A stretch of DNA of 38,810 bases from Phytomonas francai (Eukaryota; Euglenozoa; Kinetoplastea; Trypanosomatida; Trypanosomatidae), in contig MJCC01000004.1 in NCBI GenBank assembly GCA_001766655.1, positions 533,177 to 571,986 of the forward strand, given 5' to 3'. The first letter of the stretch is position 1. Each line of letters begins with the position of its first letter. A model generated the notes under the pieces. That model did no database searches, was not told the DNA's origin, and saw only the letters and a program-made list of their open reading frames with translations. A program made the position numbers and the translations under genes. This document shows positions 28,279 through 37,964 of this stretch, in pieces.

Positions 28279-30153
28279 CTATTTTATGCTTTTATTTCTT
28301 ATATTTAACTTTTCCTTGTGTGTATATTCGCCACGTGTGATTTCCCCTCCCCTCTCAATATCACGTGCTGATCGAGTACGTTTGCTTGCAGCCTGAGGAG
28401 CCGTCTCATTTGTGGTGCTGCTTTTTCCTCTTTTTTTCCCTTTACTAAGCCTTTTACGCCGCATGTCTTCTTCCCCAAACTGCTTTTCGTTTTGTGGTGG
28501 TGCGCGCGATTTTATTAGATTTTCTGCGTTCTCCTTTTTCTTAGTCCGAGACAAGGTTGGAGTTTCACTGACCTCTTCTTCGTTTTCCTGTATCTCCTCC
28601 TGTTTTTCTTTTTTTCGCAGAGATCTTTGCTGTGTAAAGGTTCGCTTTTGAACAGCTTGTTCTTTTAACGTCATCACACGTGAACCGAACTGCTCCATGA
28701 CCTGCTGCTTGGCTTGTACTTTTGCGTTCGAAACTTCGTCTAAAATCGACAAGACCTTCTCCTCTTTCTCCACCGCCTTTTCCTTCCATAACGTCATCTT
28801 AATTTTAAGGTCTCTCTCAATTCGTCGGACGAGCTCGACGTCATTCTCGGTGATAATGGCAACCGAGGTACCTTCACACCCCGCACGCGCCGTACGACCG
28901 ACACGGTGCACATATGTTGCTGCGTGTTTTGGCACGTCGTAGTGAAACACAAAATTAACGTTGGGGATATCCAGCCCACGGGCAGCAATGTCCGTGGCCA
29001 CCATAATACGCGCAATTCGAAGCTTAAATAGCGCTAAACTGTCGAGACGGTGTTTTTGCGTGAGCAAGGAGTCTAAGCTGCATACAGGAAAACCGAGCAG
29101 CTGCAGGACCAGACGAACTAGCTCGGCTCGAAGACAGGAGTTGGCGAAAACAAGAGTACACTGATCCTTGCCTTGCGCGCGCAGTGCCGAGACTAGATAA
29201 GGCAATTTGACGGCATTTGGGACGAAGAGGTAGGCTTGCTTAAGTTTATCAGGAAAAGGTTGCCGAGTGAGCTGTGAAGATCGAGATAGGCGAGATTCGA
29301 CACCCTGCTCGTATGCGGTTCCTAGGTATGCACTTGTCTTTCCGGGATCCTCGGAGGTTGTTGAATCTAGTTGCGCATCGTTACCCAGTACTTTTTCAAG
29401 AGCACATTCGGGGGAACTGCTCATGTGAACCTCAAAGCGCTTCTTTGAATCAATACCAAGCAAAGATAATAAATTCGCCTCATTTTTGATATCTTCTCCA
29501 GCGTCAAGACTCCTGTTCGAAACACCAGCTCCCCCATCTGTTGACATGCTAGATGGAAGAGAGGTCAATTGAGGTTGCACAGTCGCTGAAAACATGAGCA
29601 CTTGTCGGCGAGTTGTGGGTGGTAGCAAGAAGCGCAAGAGATGCCGCACGTCTCTGTATAAGTCACCCTCTGTCAACCTATCCGCTTCATCTAAAACGAG
29701 AAATTTCAGATGGGTAAAGGCTTTCGTGGTCTCGGCGGCGAAGGTAGTTAGCAAATGCCGCAGGCGTCCTGGCGTCGCAACCACGACGTGCGGGCGCGAT
29801 TTGATGGCATCGAGCTGGTCGTCATGATGCACGCCTCCAATTGCCAACATTACGCGTACCCGCAAGGGCGCCCCGAGAGCGATAAAGTGATCGGCAATTT
29901 GATACGCTAACTCACGAGATGGTGTCAAGACAAGCGCGAACACACCATAGACATCTTCCGAGAGAATTTGAAGGATTGGAAGGGAGAAGGCTGCAGTCTT
30001 ACCGCTACCCGTGGCTGCTCCACCAACGACGTGCTTGCCAGCCAGAATAGGTGGGATACAACTCCTTTGGATAGGTGTAGGCTCGTTGAGAGCCATATAG
30101 GCACATTGCTTCGCAAGCCAAGTATGAATGCCAAGTTGCTCAAAGCTAATCAT
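28279..30153 (-). CDS. DEAD-box RNA helicase, DDX49/Dbp8 type
   Basis: A 624-aa protein with all core motifs: Q motif EPTPIQ (24-29), AATGSGKT (46-53), PSRELA (78-83), GG (106-107), TPGR (127-130), DEAD (155-158), SAT (189-191), then LVFANS, ATDIAARGLDI and HRVGRTARAG. The opening SFEQLGIHTWLAKQC and the pattern LQILSEDVYGVFALVLTPSR follow DDX49/Dbp8, a nucleolar helicase for early 40S pre-rRNA processing. It differs from typical members by an insertion of about 100 residues between the RecA lobes (about 196-300, Ser/Asp-rich, no motif) and by a Lys/Glu-rich, probably nucleolar, C-terminal tail. DDX27/DDX47 are the closest alternatives. The ATG at 30153 lies 3 bases after a GCAG acceptor. Confidence 0.9.
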   Translation of the reverse strand: MISFEQLGIHTWLAKQCAYMALNEPTPIQRSCIPPILAGKHVVGGAATGSGKTAAFSLPILQILSEDVYGVFALVLTPSRELAYQIADHFIALGAPLRVRVMLAIGGVHHDDQLDAIKSRPHVVVATPGRLRHLLTTFAAETTKAFTHLKFLVLDEADRLTEGDLYRDVRHLLRFLLPPTTRRQVLMFSATVQPQLTSLPSSMSTDGGAGVSNRSLDAGEDIKNEANLLSLLGIDSKKRFEVHMSSSPECALEKVLGNDAQLDSTTSEDPGKTSAYLGTAYEQGVESRLSRSSQLTRQPFPDKLKQAYLFVPNAVKLPYLVSALRAQGKDQCTLVFANSCLRAELVRLVLQLLGFPVCSLDSLLTQKHRLDSLALFKLRIARIMVATDIAARGLDIPNVNFVFHYDVPKHAATYVHRVGRTARAGCEGTSVAIITENDVELVRRIERDLKIKMTLWKEKAVEKEEKVLSILDEVSNAKVQAKQQVMEQFGSRVMTLKEQAVQKRTFTQQRSLRKKEKQEEIQENEEEVSETPTLSRTKKKENAENLIKSRAPPQNEKQFGEEDMRRKRLSKGKKRGKSSTTNETAPQAASKRTRSARDIERGGEITRGEYTHKEKLNIRNKSIK

Positions 30154-30156
30154 TTA

Positions 30157-30602
30157 CTGCGTCAATGTTGATTTAATTGGGCACGTCCCTGGAGGTGTTA
30201 CTAACTAGGAATGTGTAAATTAATAAAGGCTTTTTTCTTTCAAATGTGTATTTCGAAAACTAAATAAATCAATGTGGTATGGGGCATATCCATTTTTTTT
30301 TTTTAAAGAAGTAATAATAGTAATTTAGCCGTGAGCACCAGCCCTGATCTCCCAGAAAAAGCGTAAAGAAGTGACAAACATCAGGAATTTTCTATGAAGA
30401 CTTATAATTCAATCAATGATAAATATGACACTACAATTTATTTGCTTCAATATTCAATATTAAAACTATATTATTAGATTCCTGAACAGTTGAAAATAAG
30501 CGTATCAATATTTATGCAAATTGTTTTAATACCATGTGCATGGTACATTGCTTTACCGTAAATCAATCCTTCCGATAGAATCTTATGATTTTTGTAGTTG
30601 AT
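30157..30602. other. AT-rich intergenic spacer
   Basis: Sequence between the DEAD-box start and trypanothione reductase. A T10-type run lies near 30294. No RNA gene or repeat family is recognised. Confidence 0.5.
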
Positions 30603-30785
30603 TCAATATTTCTGATGCAATGTTTCATTCATATGCAATGCATTAACCATGATTCCTTTCTGCATATATGCCTTTTTTATTAATAGTTTGGACATTATCC
30701 ACCTTTCGAGTATTTCTGTAAAATCATACCGAATATTAGTTCTTGCAGCGCTAGGATCCTTAATATAATCGGCAGAGAGAACCAT
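30603..30785 (-). CDS. Possible 60-aa ORF one base after the trypanothione reductase stop (uncertain)
   Basis: A frame of 60 codons begins with ATG one base after the TAA of trypanothione reductase and ends in TGA. It reads MVLSADYIKDPSAARTNIRY, then an Ile/Leu/Lys/Met-rich, helix-like tail. Its composition is more protein-like than other 3'-UTR frames here. It has no splice acceptor of its own upstream, so translation would need a cryptic site. Probably UTR, but listed for checking. Confidence 0.2.
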   Translation of the reverse strand: MVLSADYIKDPSAARTNIRYDFTEILERWIMSKLLIKKAYMQKGIMVNALHMNETLHQKY

Positions 30786-30786
30786 T

Positions 30787-32764
<1,978 letters not shown>

Positions 32765-33757
32765 CTACTTGAAAACACCCCTCGGCATCTTGGGTCCGTT
32801 CAGTGGAAACGGCGTGATGTCCTCGATATAGCGAACTACAAATTCCGCTGAGCGATCCTGTACCGCGCGAACCGCACCCTGGCGACCATTGTAGAAGCCC
32901 ATTACGCGCACAACAAGCTCGATCTTTTCGTTTCTTCGCATCGGCTTGCCCTCGGTGGCGCGCTGCTCACGAATTTTCGCCAGGAGATCGTTTAGGTACA
33001 TGCTGGTAACCTGATGCCCGTTATCGGTTGACCCGTCGCCTCGAAAGCCGCGGTCCCCACCCTTCAGACCTCGATTACCCGCTGTATAAGTCGTGAGAAG
33101 ACGCTTGCCGTCGTAGTCGTAGGCTACCGCGTAGGTGTTTCGGCGCCGTGAAACCAAATACAGAAAAACCATATCGCGATGGTATTTTGGCATCTCTCCC
33201 CACAATTCTAGCTGTGAGTAATTAACAATCGACGAGTCTACCGCTTCAGTGGTAGATTTATCCTTCACAAGTGAGTAGCCGTACCGATCCTTGAAGTAAT
33301 CCTCGCCGAGGACGCGATCCGGCAGAACGCCCTTGGACGGTTCATTTGGCTCTCGATCCAGAATTGTCTGAGTGGGCTCTTTTTGATGAAGCCGATCGCG
33401 CTCCTGTTCATACCATTCGAGTTCATTAAAGCCACGCTTCGAGTTGAAGCTATCCTGCTCGATCAGTTGTTTCATATCCTCCGCGATGCTCTCCCGCGTT
33501 GTGCGCATGAGGCTCGCTTGAAGGTCCTGCTGTGGCAGCCGTGGGTGAATTCCGGAGCTGCGAACCTCCCCAGACGCATCTGGCGCGCTACGCAGGACCT
33601 CATCGTTCGCCGTGCGAATGAGGAACTCCGAGAAGTATTGCTGCCCACCTTGCTGAGGCTTCAGTAAGTTCGGAACACGGCGATACTTGTCAGGAAACAT
33701 ACTTGCACGCGGGCGCGGCTTGCCTCGACGTAAAAGCACCAACGTCTGCCTTTGCAT
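32765..33757 (-). CDS. Mitochondrial small-subunit ribosomal protein uS11m
   Basis: A 330-aa protein. The C-terminal third is a ribosomal protein S11 domain: RRRNTYAVAYDYDGKRLLTT, then AGNRGLKGGDRGFRG, and the hallmark ending YIEDITPFPLNGPKMPRG (family: RDVTPxPHNGxRPPK). The N-terminal 190 residues are a mitoribosome-style extension. From the ATG at 33757 it starts MQRQTLVLLRRGKPRPRAS, a good basic mitochondrial presequence. In-frame ATGs at 33826 and 33820 exist, but the strong pyrimidine tract runs up to 33826 and the first AG after it (33814-33813) would splice them off; the frame start at 33856 is TTG. The protein builds the platform of the mitochondrial small ribosomal subunit near the mRNA exit and is expected to be imported. 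Confidence 0.9.
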   Translation of the reverse strand: MQRQTLVLLRRGKPRPRASMFPDKYRRVPNLLKPQQGGQQYFSEFLIRTANDEVLRSAPDASGEVRSSGIHPRLPQQDLQASLMRTTRESIAEDMKQLIEQDSFNSKRGFNELEWYEQERDRLHQKEPTQTILDREPNEPSKGVLPDRVLGEDYFKDRYGYSLVKDKSTTEAVDSSIVNYSQLELWGEMPKYHRDMVFLYLVSRRRNTYAVAYDYDGKRLLTTYTAGNRGLKGGDRGFRGDGSTDNGHQVTSMYLNDLLAKIREQRATEGKPMRRNEKIELVVRVMGFYNGRQGAVRAVQDRSAEFVVRYIEDITPFPLNGPKMPRGVFK

Positions 33758-33812
33758 CTTTTCAGAAGTGAGAAGTGTACGACTCAAAGCACAGGTTTCA
33801 CCTCGTGATTTT

Positions 33813-33855
33813 CTTTGCATTGTCATGAAAGAGGGAAAAAGGAAGAAAAGAATCA
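33813..33855 (-). promoter_or_regulatory. Trans-splice acceptor that decides the uS11m start
   Basis: The minus strand has TTCTTTTCTTCCTTTTTCCC and then TCTTTC directly before ATGACAATGCAAAG. The first AG after the tract is at 33814-33813, downstream of both nearby ATGs, leaving 33757 as the first start codon of the mRNA. Confidence 0.55.
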
Positions 33856-34034
33856 ATAAGAAAGTGAAAATAATCCATAAAAGAAAGCCTTAGAAGAGGG
33901 CAAGGACTTGTAATATGTTATATCAAATAATGAATCGAGCATGAAAAAGGGGATGGGGAGGGAGAACACCTGAAGTGTCTTACGGTGATGACAAATGTGT
34001 TCCTTCGAACTCCTTGCGATGCATTTCATTTGCT
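33856..34034. other. Short intergenic spacer
   Basis: About 180 bases between the uS11m splice region and the MCM8 stop. AT-rich, with no features. Confidence 0.5.
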
Positions 34035-36740
34035 TCATATACCACGGAGGGTGTATTTATCGCCGCTCTTTAACAGCACTCCGAATTCGTTTAGCTGATG
34101 CAGCATTGCATTTGCATCTCGGCAGCCTGCCTCCTCGCAGGCCTGGATAATGGTGCTGTGCGATAGCCGGTTCACTCCACCACCACGAATGATCGCCTCC
34201 TTCAGCAAATCAATGACCACCTCGCGTTGCGTACTCTTCTTCCCTTTCCCCCCAGGCAAGCCGCTAAGGGGAGAGGACGACGCTGCGGACGAGCCTGATC
34301 CCGCCGCAGCGAAGCTGCGAAGGCAGTCCTGCACAAGACTCACGGCGTACTCCGCGTCCTCGCGACTGACCTCAGTTCGAAGCTCCACCTTCGCCCGGGC
34401 CTCAGCGAGCCGCACGAGGGCTTGTAGGTAGCGTGGTGTGATGAGCCCCTCACGGTGGTCGCTTCTCCCCACCACGGACGGCAAGCTACTCCGCCCCTCT
34501 CCCGCTCCCGCTGCTGCGCTTCGCTCGGCGAGGTAATGAGCCTTGAGGGCCGCCAGCGCGTCGGGCGAGAGCGTCGGCTGGCGTTGTGAGCGGCAGAAGA
34601 GGATAAACTGGCGCACCAAGTTGTGTGGAAGCACCGCCACCCCACCGCAGCGGTAAGGCGCACCGGTGGGGCCCTCACGCCCTACTCTTTCCTTTTCTTC
34701 CCTCCCTTCACCACCACGACCGCCGCGGCGATGCAAGTTGAGGACGTGGTTGGAGAGCCCGTTATTCCAGTCCTCAGACTGCTCAAGCGGAACCACGGCT
34801 CCTACCCCGCTGGGGTGGGCGCCCGACCCACCATTCAACTCCCGTCTATCCTGCAAACACACCACCAAATCAAACCGACTGAGCAGCGCGGGCGAGAGGT
34901 TTACGTTCGCCATGATCGGCTTGGTTAAATCAAAGCGGCCGCCGATGGGGTTACCGGCCGCGAGGATAGAGGTGTGCACAGGCATCGAGAAGACCATCCC
35001 CGCCTTGGCGATGCTCACGCTCTCCTGCTCCATGACCTCAAGCAGCGCCTTGTGCTCCGCAGAGGCTTTGTCGATCTCGTCGATGCAGGTGACCCCACCA
35101 TCACCGTGGACGACAGCCCCCGCCTCGAAGGTCGCCCCCCCCGTGATCGGATCCCGCACGAGCGTCATCGTCAGCCCGCAGGAGGAAGAGGTATGCGCGC
35201 AGACAAAGGCGCTCCGCGGCGCGATCGCGCAGGCAGCCCGAAGGAGCTGTGATTTCCCCATTCCAGGGTCCCCAAGGAGCAGGACGTGGATTCCGCTCCG
35301 GCAGCCCACCTTGTTGTTCGGCGAACCCCCCACAATCGCGAGCAGGATCGCCTCCTTTTCGCGCTGGAGGCCGTAGAGGGAGGGGGCGACGGAGGCTGTC
35401 AGGCGGGCGAACCACTGGGGGTGGCGCGCCATCTCGTAGTAGCGGGCGCACTCGTCCGGCGACCACCAACTGCCCGTCTCCATCCCCCATCGCGGCGAGG
35501 AAGGCGAGGACGACGACGACGCGTTATACGCGGGAGAAGAACCCACCTCCTTCCACCACATATTCTTTGCCGCCACGATCGAGCGCGCGCGAATGCAGAT
35601 GTGCTGCACCCCACCCCACGCCGAGCTCGCACGGCGAAGCTCGCCTCGGTAGGTGTGCAGGATCCCGCACACGCGGACCGTATCCCCGACCGTCGTCAAA
35701 TCCAACAACGGATGGCGTAGCTCCACCTCGACCACCTTATACGCGCCCCCGCCCGTCAACTCCTTCGCGCTCGACTCCGAAGAGGAGGATTGGCGCTGGT
35801 CGTCAAAGAAGTCCGTGTGCTCCTGCACCTTCAAGAACTGCACCTCCTCGCAGACGGCGCGCTCGGGCATTGGAACCCACTTGTAGCCCCGGCACCGCGT
35901 CTTCCCGCCGCAGGCGCCGGGGTAGACGAGCAGGCCATCCTCCGTCGGGGCCTCCTGCATCGCGCCACAGAGCCCGCAGCGGTAGGTCATCCGCACGCAG
36001 GTGATGCGCGGCGGGCTCATCCGGATGACGGTGCCTTTCAGCGTGAGCAGCCGCCCCAGCTGCGCGGCCCCGAGCTGGTCGAAGGCGATCAGCTGCCCCG
36101 GGTCCCCGAGCACGCCGCAGCTCACCCGCCTCCGCCGTGGATCGGCCGCGCCAGGGCCCTTCTCCCCGCGAGAGCCCCCGCCCTCGCGCCGGGCGCCGTT
36201 CCCCGTCCGACCCTCGCCCCCCCCTCCCCCACGGCGGTGCACGACAAGCGCCACGAAGAACTCCAGGAGGGGGAGGACGATGTGCGGCTGCTGGCAGAGC
36301 AGAGAGGCCATTTCGCGCGATAGCGACGGCGCGGGGGGGGCGCCCTCGTCCGCGGAGCCCTCGCCGAGCGCAATATAGAAGACGTGCGTGGCCGGGACGG
36401 AGCCGCAGTTGCTATCGGGATCCGCCGCGGCGGCCGCGCGCCCGGGATTCGAAGACTCTTCCTCCTCCTCCGCCTCCGTCTCGTTGGTGCTCGGCGCGGG
36501 TTCGCTGGGGTTGGGCGCGGTGGACGCGATCGACAGTCCCGGGGGTCCCACAGGGATCAGCCTTACCTGATTTAGGACGGGAAAGAAAAGCTGCCAGATC
36601 TCGTCCACGACCGGATCCGTGTAGTCGACTAGGGTCGAGGGGGCGCCTGATGGGGTGCTACCGGTGCCCTGCAGAGCACCGCAGTAGCTCTCCCAGAGCT
36701 CATGCACAATCGCTGACTCAGCGCCGGCTTGCTCCTTCAT
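34035..36740 (-). CDS. MCM8: MCM-family helicase, MCM8 type
   Basis: A 901-aa protein. An N-terminal OB region has a zinc ribbon (CGLCGAMQEAP with later CGGKTRCRG). The AAA+ core has Walker A LLLGDPGMGKSQLL (about 483-496), Walker B CIDEIDK (about 550) and the arginine finger LLSRFDLVV (about 617). The blocks HGDGGVTCIDE, HKALLEVMEQESVSIAKAG and AAGNPIGGRFD, with ACAIAPRSAFVC after Walker A, fit MCM8 better than MCM2-7 or MCM9. MCM8 works with MCM9 in homologous recombination and inter-strand crosslink repair. Gly/Arg-rich insertions occur at about 165-205 and 670-700, and a Ser-rich one before the winged-helix end, all in GC-rich DNA. The frame extends to a GTG at 36818; I start at the first ATG after the splice site, 36740. 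Confidence 0.88.
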   Translation of the reverse strand: MKEQAGAESAIVHELWESYCGALQGTGSTPSGAPSTLVDYTDPVVDEIWQLFFPVLNQVRLIPVGPPGLSIASTAPNPSEPAPSTNETEAEEEEESSNPGRAAAAADPDSNCGSVPATHVFYIALGEGSADEGAPPAPSLSREMASLLCQQPHIVLPLLEFFVALVVHRRGGGGGEGRTGNGARREGGGSRGEKGPGAADPRRRRVSCGVLGDPGQLIAFDQLGAAQLGRLLTLKGTVIRMSPPRITCVRMTYRCGLCGAMQEAPTEDGLLVYPGACGGKTRCRGYKWVPMPERAVCEEVQFLKVQEHTDFFDDQRQSSSSESSAKELTGGGAYKVVEVELRHPLLDLTTVGDTVRVCGILHTYRGELRRASSAWGGVQHICIRARSIVAAKNMWWKEVGSSPAYNASSSSSPSSPRWGMETGSWWSPDECARYYEMARHPQWFARLTASVAPSLYGLQREKEAILLAIVGGSPNNKVGCRSGIHVLLLGDPGMGKSQLLRAACAIAPRSAFVCAHTSSSCGLTMTLVRDPITGGATFEAGAVVHGDGGVTCIDEIDKASAEHKALLEVMEQESVSIAKAGMVFSMPVHTSILAAGNPIGGRFDLTKPIMANVNLSPALLSRFDLVVCLQDRRELNGGSGAHPSGVGAVVPLEQSEDWNNGLSNHVLNLHRRGGRGGEGREEKERVGREGPTGAPYRCGGVAVLPHNLVRQFILFCRSQRQPTLSPDALAALKAHYLAERSAAAGAGEGRSSLPSVVGRSDHREGLITPRYLQALVRLAEARAKVELRTEVSREDAEYAVSLVQDCLRSFAAAGSGSSAASSSPLSGLPGGKGKKSTQREVVIDLLKEAIIRGGGVNRLSHSTIIQACEEAGCRDANAMLHQLNEFGVLLKSGDKYTLRGI

Positions 36741-36810
36741 CGATGCGCCAGCCCCGTTATCAACGATATCGTGGGAGAGGGATAGCTGGGGTTTATTGTA
36801 GTTTATTTCT

Positions 36811-36850
36811 CTTGGCACAAGGGTTTGACGCAGGGGGGGGAAACGAAAAA
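36811..36850 (-). promoter_or_regulatory. Trans-splice acceptor of MCM8
   Basis: The minus strand has CTCCCTCTTTTTCGTTTCCC followed by a C run, and the first AG at 36812-36811. The 5' UTR would be about 70 nt before the ATG at 36740. Confidence 0.5.
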
Positions 36851-37178
36851 GAGGGAGATACGAAACTTCACTACTAAAAAGTTAGTCTGCCATGCGGGAA
36901 AATATCTTTTAATAATGTTTAGTTCGGCAATTACTTTTTAAATCATATTGTATTCGTTATTTAATGTCTCGAAGCAATAATTTATGTTTTAATAAATGTT
37001 AAACCTCGAATGAAGACTAGGATATTTTCCTCGAGTGACGTTTTAAAGAAGCACCTGCTTAAGGTTCCGAATGAAAATATAAATATATTTATATGAGCAC
37101 ATATATGATAAAAAGAATCAAAGTTCATTTTTTCGTTCTCTTTACCCCTTTTATTTTCATTTTGTGAGAGCGAGGCAG
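36851..37178. other. AT-rich intergenic spacer
   Basis: Contains the 3' UTR of the glutaredoxin gene. AT-rich, with a TATA/ATAT-rich stretch near 37070-37110. No gene is seen. Confidence 0.5.
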
Positions 37179-37619
37179 TTACAGAAGCTTCTTTTCGCTT
37201 AGACATTTAACTAAGCTACCATCCAGCATCATCTGCTTAATCACATCATAGCCACCAAGAAGCATTCCATCAACGTAAACTTGAGGGTAGGTTGGCCAGT
37301 CACTATACTTTTTTAAGCCCTCGCAGACTTCGTCATCCTGTAGTATGTTAAAATAGACGTACTCAAGACCAAGCTGGTTTACAATATCTATAAGCCGCAC
37401 CGTAAAGCGGCAACGGGGCTCCTCCGGGGTACCCGTTATGAAAAGGACGACGCGATCGTTGTTGATAATTTTGTACAGATCATCGGCTAAATCTTTGCTG
37501 ACATCTGACGGAGCGAGTAGAGAGGGGCTATGGTGGAGCATTTGACGCTGTATTGCACAGCCAAAACATGCCCGGTGCATAAGCGAAGCCAATGGTACTA
37601 CAGATAAACGACGAAACAT
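37179..37619 (-). CDS. Mitochondrial monothiol glutaredoxin with CRFT active site
   Basis: A 146-aa protein. Residues 1-35 are basic and Leu/Ser-rich with few acidic residues, a likely mitochondrial presequence. The glutaredoxin fold follows: TPEEPRCRFT (64-73), then YFNILQDDEVCEGLKKYSDW, PTYPQVYVDG with the cis-Pro at 112, and LLGGYDVIKQM. The motif C70-R-F-T occupies the place of the classical CGFS; only one Cys is present there, so it is monothiol. The family binds a [2Fe-2S] cluster with glutathione, or trypanothione in kinetoplastids, and acts in iron-sulfur assembly. Trypanosomes have several monothiol glutaredoxins with non-standard motifs, so this is probably a functional paralog. The frame starts at a TTG (37643), but TTTTTTAG within it is the splice acceptor. 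The ATG at 37619 is therefore the start. Confidence 0.9.
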   Translation of the reverse strand: MFRRLSVVPLASLMHRACFGCAIQRQMLHHSPSLLAPSDVSKDLADDLYKIINNDRVVLFITGTPEEPRCRFTVRLIDIVNQLGLEYVYFNILQDDEVCEGLKKYSDWPTYPQVYVDGMLLGGYDVIKQMMLDGSLVKCLSEKKLL

Positions 37620-37632
37620 TGCAAAGTTAATC

Positions 37633-37650
37633 CTAAAAAACAAACAAACT
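37633..37650 (-). promoter_or_regulatory. Trans-splice acceptor of the glutaredoxin gene
   Basis: The minus strand reads GTTTGTTTGTTTTTTAG with the AG at 37634-37633, 13 bases before the ATG at 37619. The TA/TTTA microsatellite lies directly upstream. Confidence 0.65.
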
Positions 37651-37678
37651 ATATATATATATATTTATTTATTTATTT
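37649..37678. repeat. Composite microsatellite (AT)n(TTTA)n
   Basis: About eight AT units then three to four TTTA units, in the same order and orientation as the tract at 28237-28278. It lies just upstream of the glutaredoxin splice acceptor. Confidence 0.85.
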
Positions 37679-37964
37679 GTTTATATGTAAAAATTTACTT
37701 ATTAAAGGTTAAGATGAATATAAAGGTACAAAGCTGTTTTTTAGAAATTTAGTTTACACGTTGTTGTTGCTGTTGTTTTTGGGGGTGAGGAAGGGAGGAG
37801 AAAAGAACAGAGAAAAGGAGGCTTTTTCAAGGCTTAGAATAATCGTAATAATGGAGAAATAAGATGAAGCAATGCGGTCCCAATAATTTCAAGCAGGAGA
37901 GCTGTAAAGCGTGAACTTCCCCGCACTACATCATAAGCGAAGGCATTTGCGTAGTTTTTGTCCT
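37679..37964. other. Intergenic spacer
   Basis: It holds the 3' region of the right-edge gene. A plus-strand G-rich stretch at about 37780-37830 (GGGGGTGAGGAAGGGAGGAG type) reads as a pyrimidine tract on the transcribed strand and may belong to glutaredoxin 5' processing. No gene is supported. Confidence 0.45.

Noticed and set aside
35249..36004. Long Arg/Pro-rich plus-strand frames
   Set aside because: Antisense of MCM8 in GC-rich DNA; composition is that of a shadow frame.
34035..36740. Identification as a replicative MCM2-7 subunit or MCM9
   Set aside because: The blocks around Walker A, HGDGGVTCIDE and AAGNPIGGRFD resemble MCM8 more closely; phylogeny would settle it.
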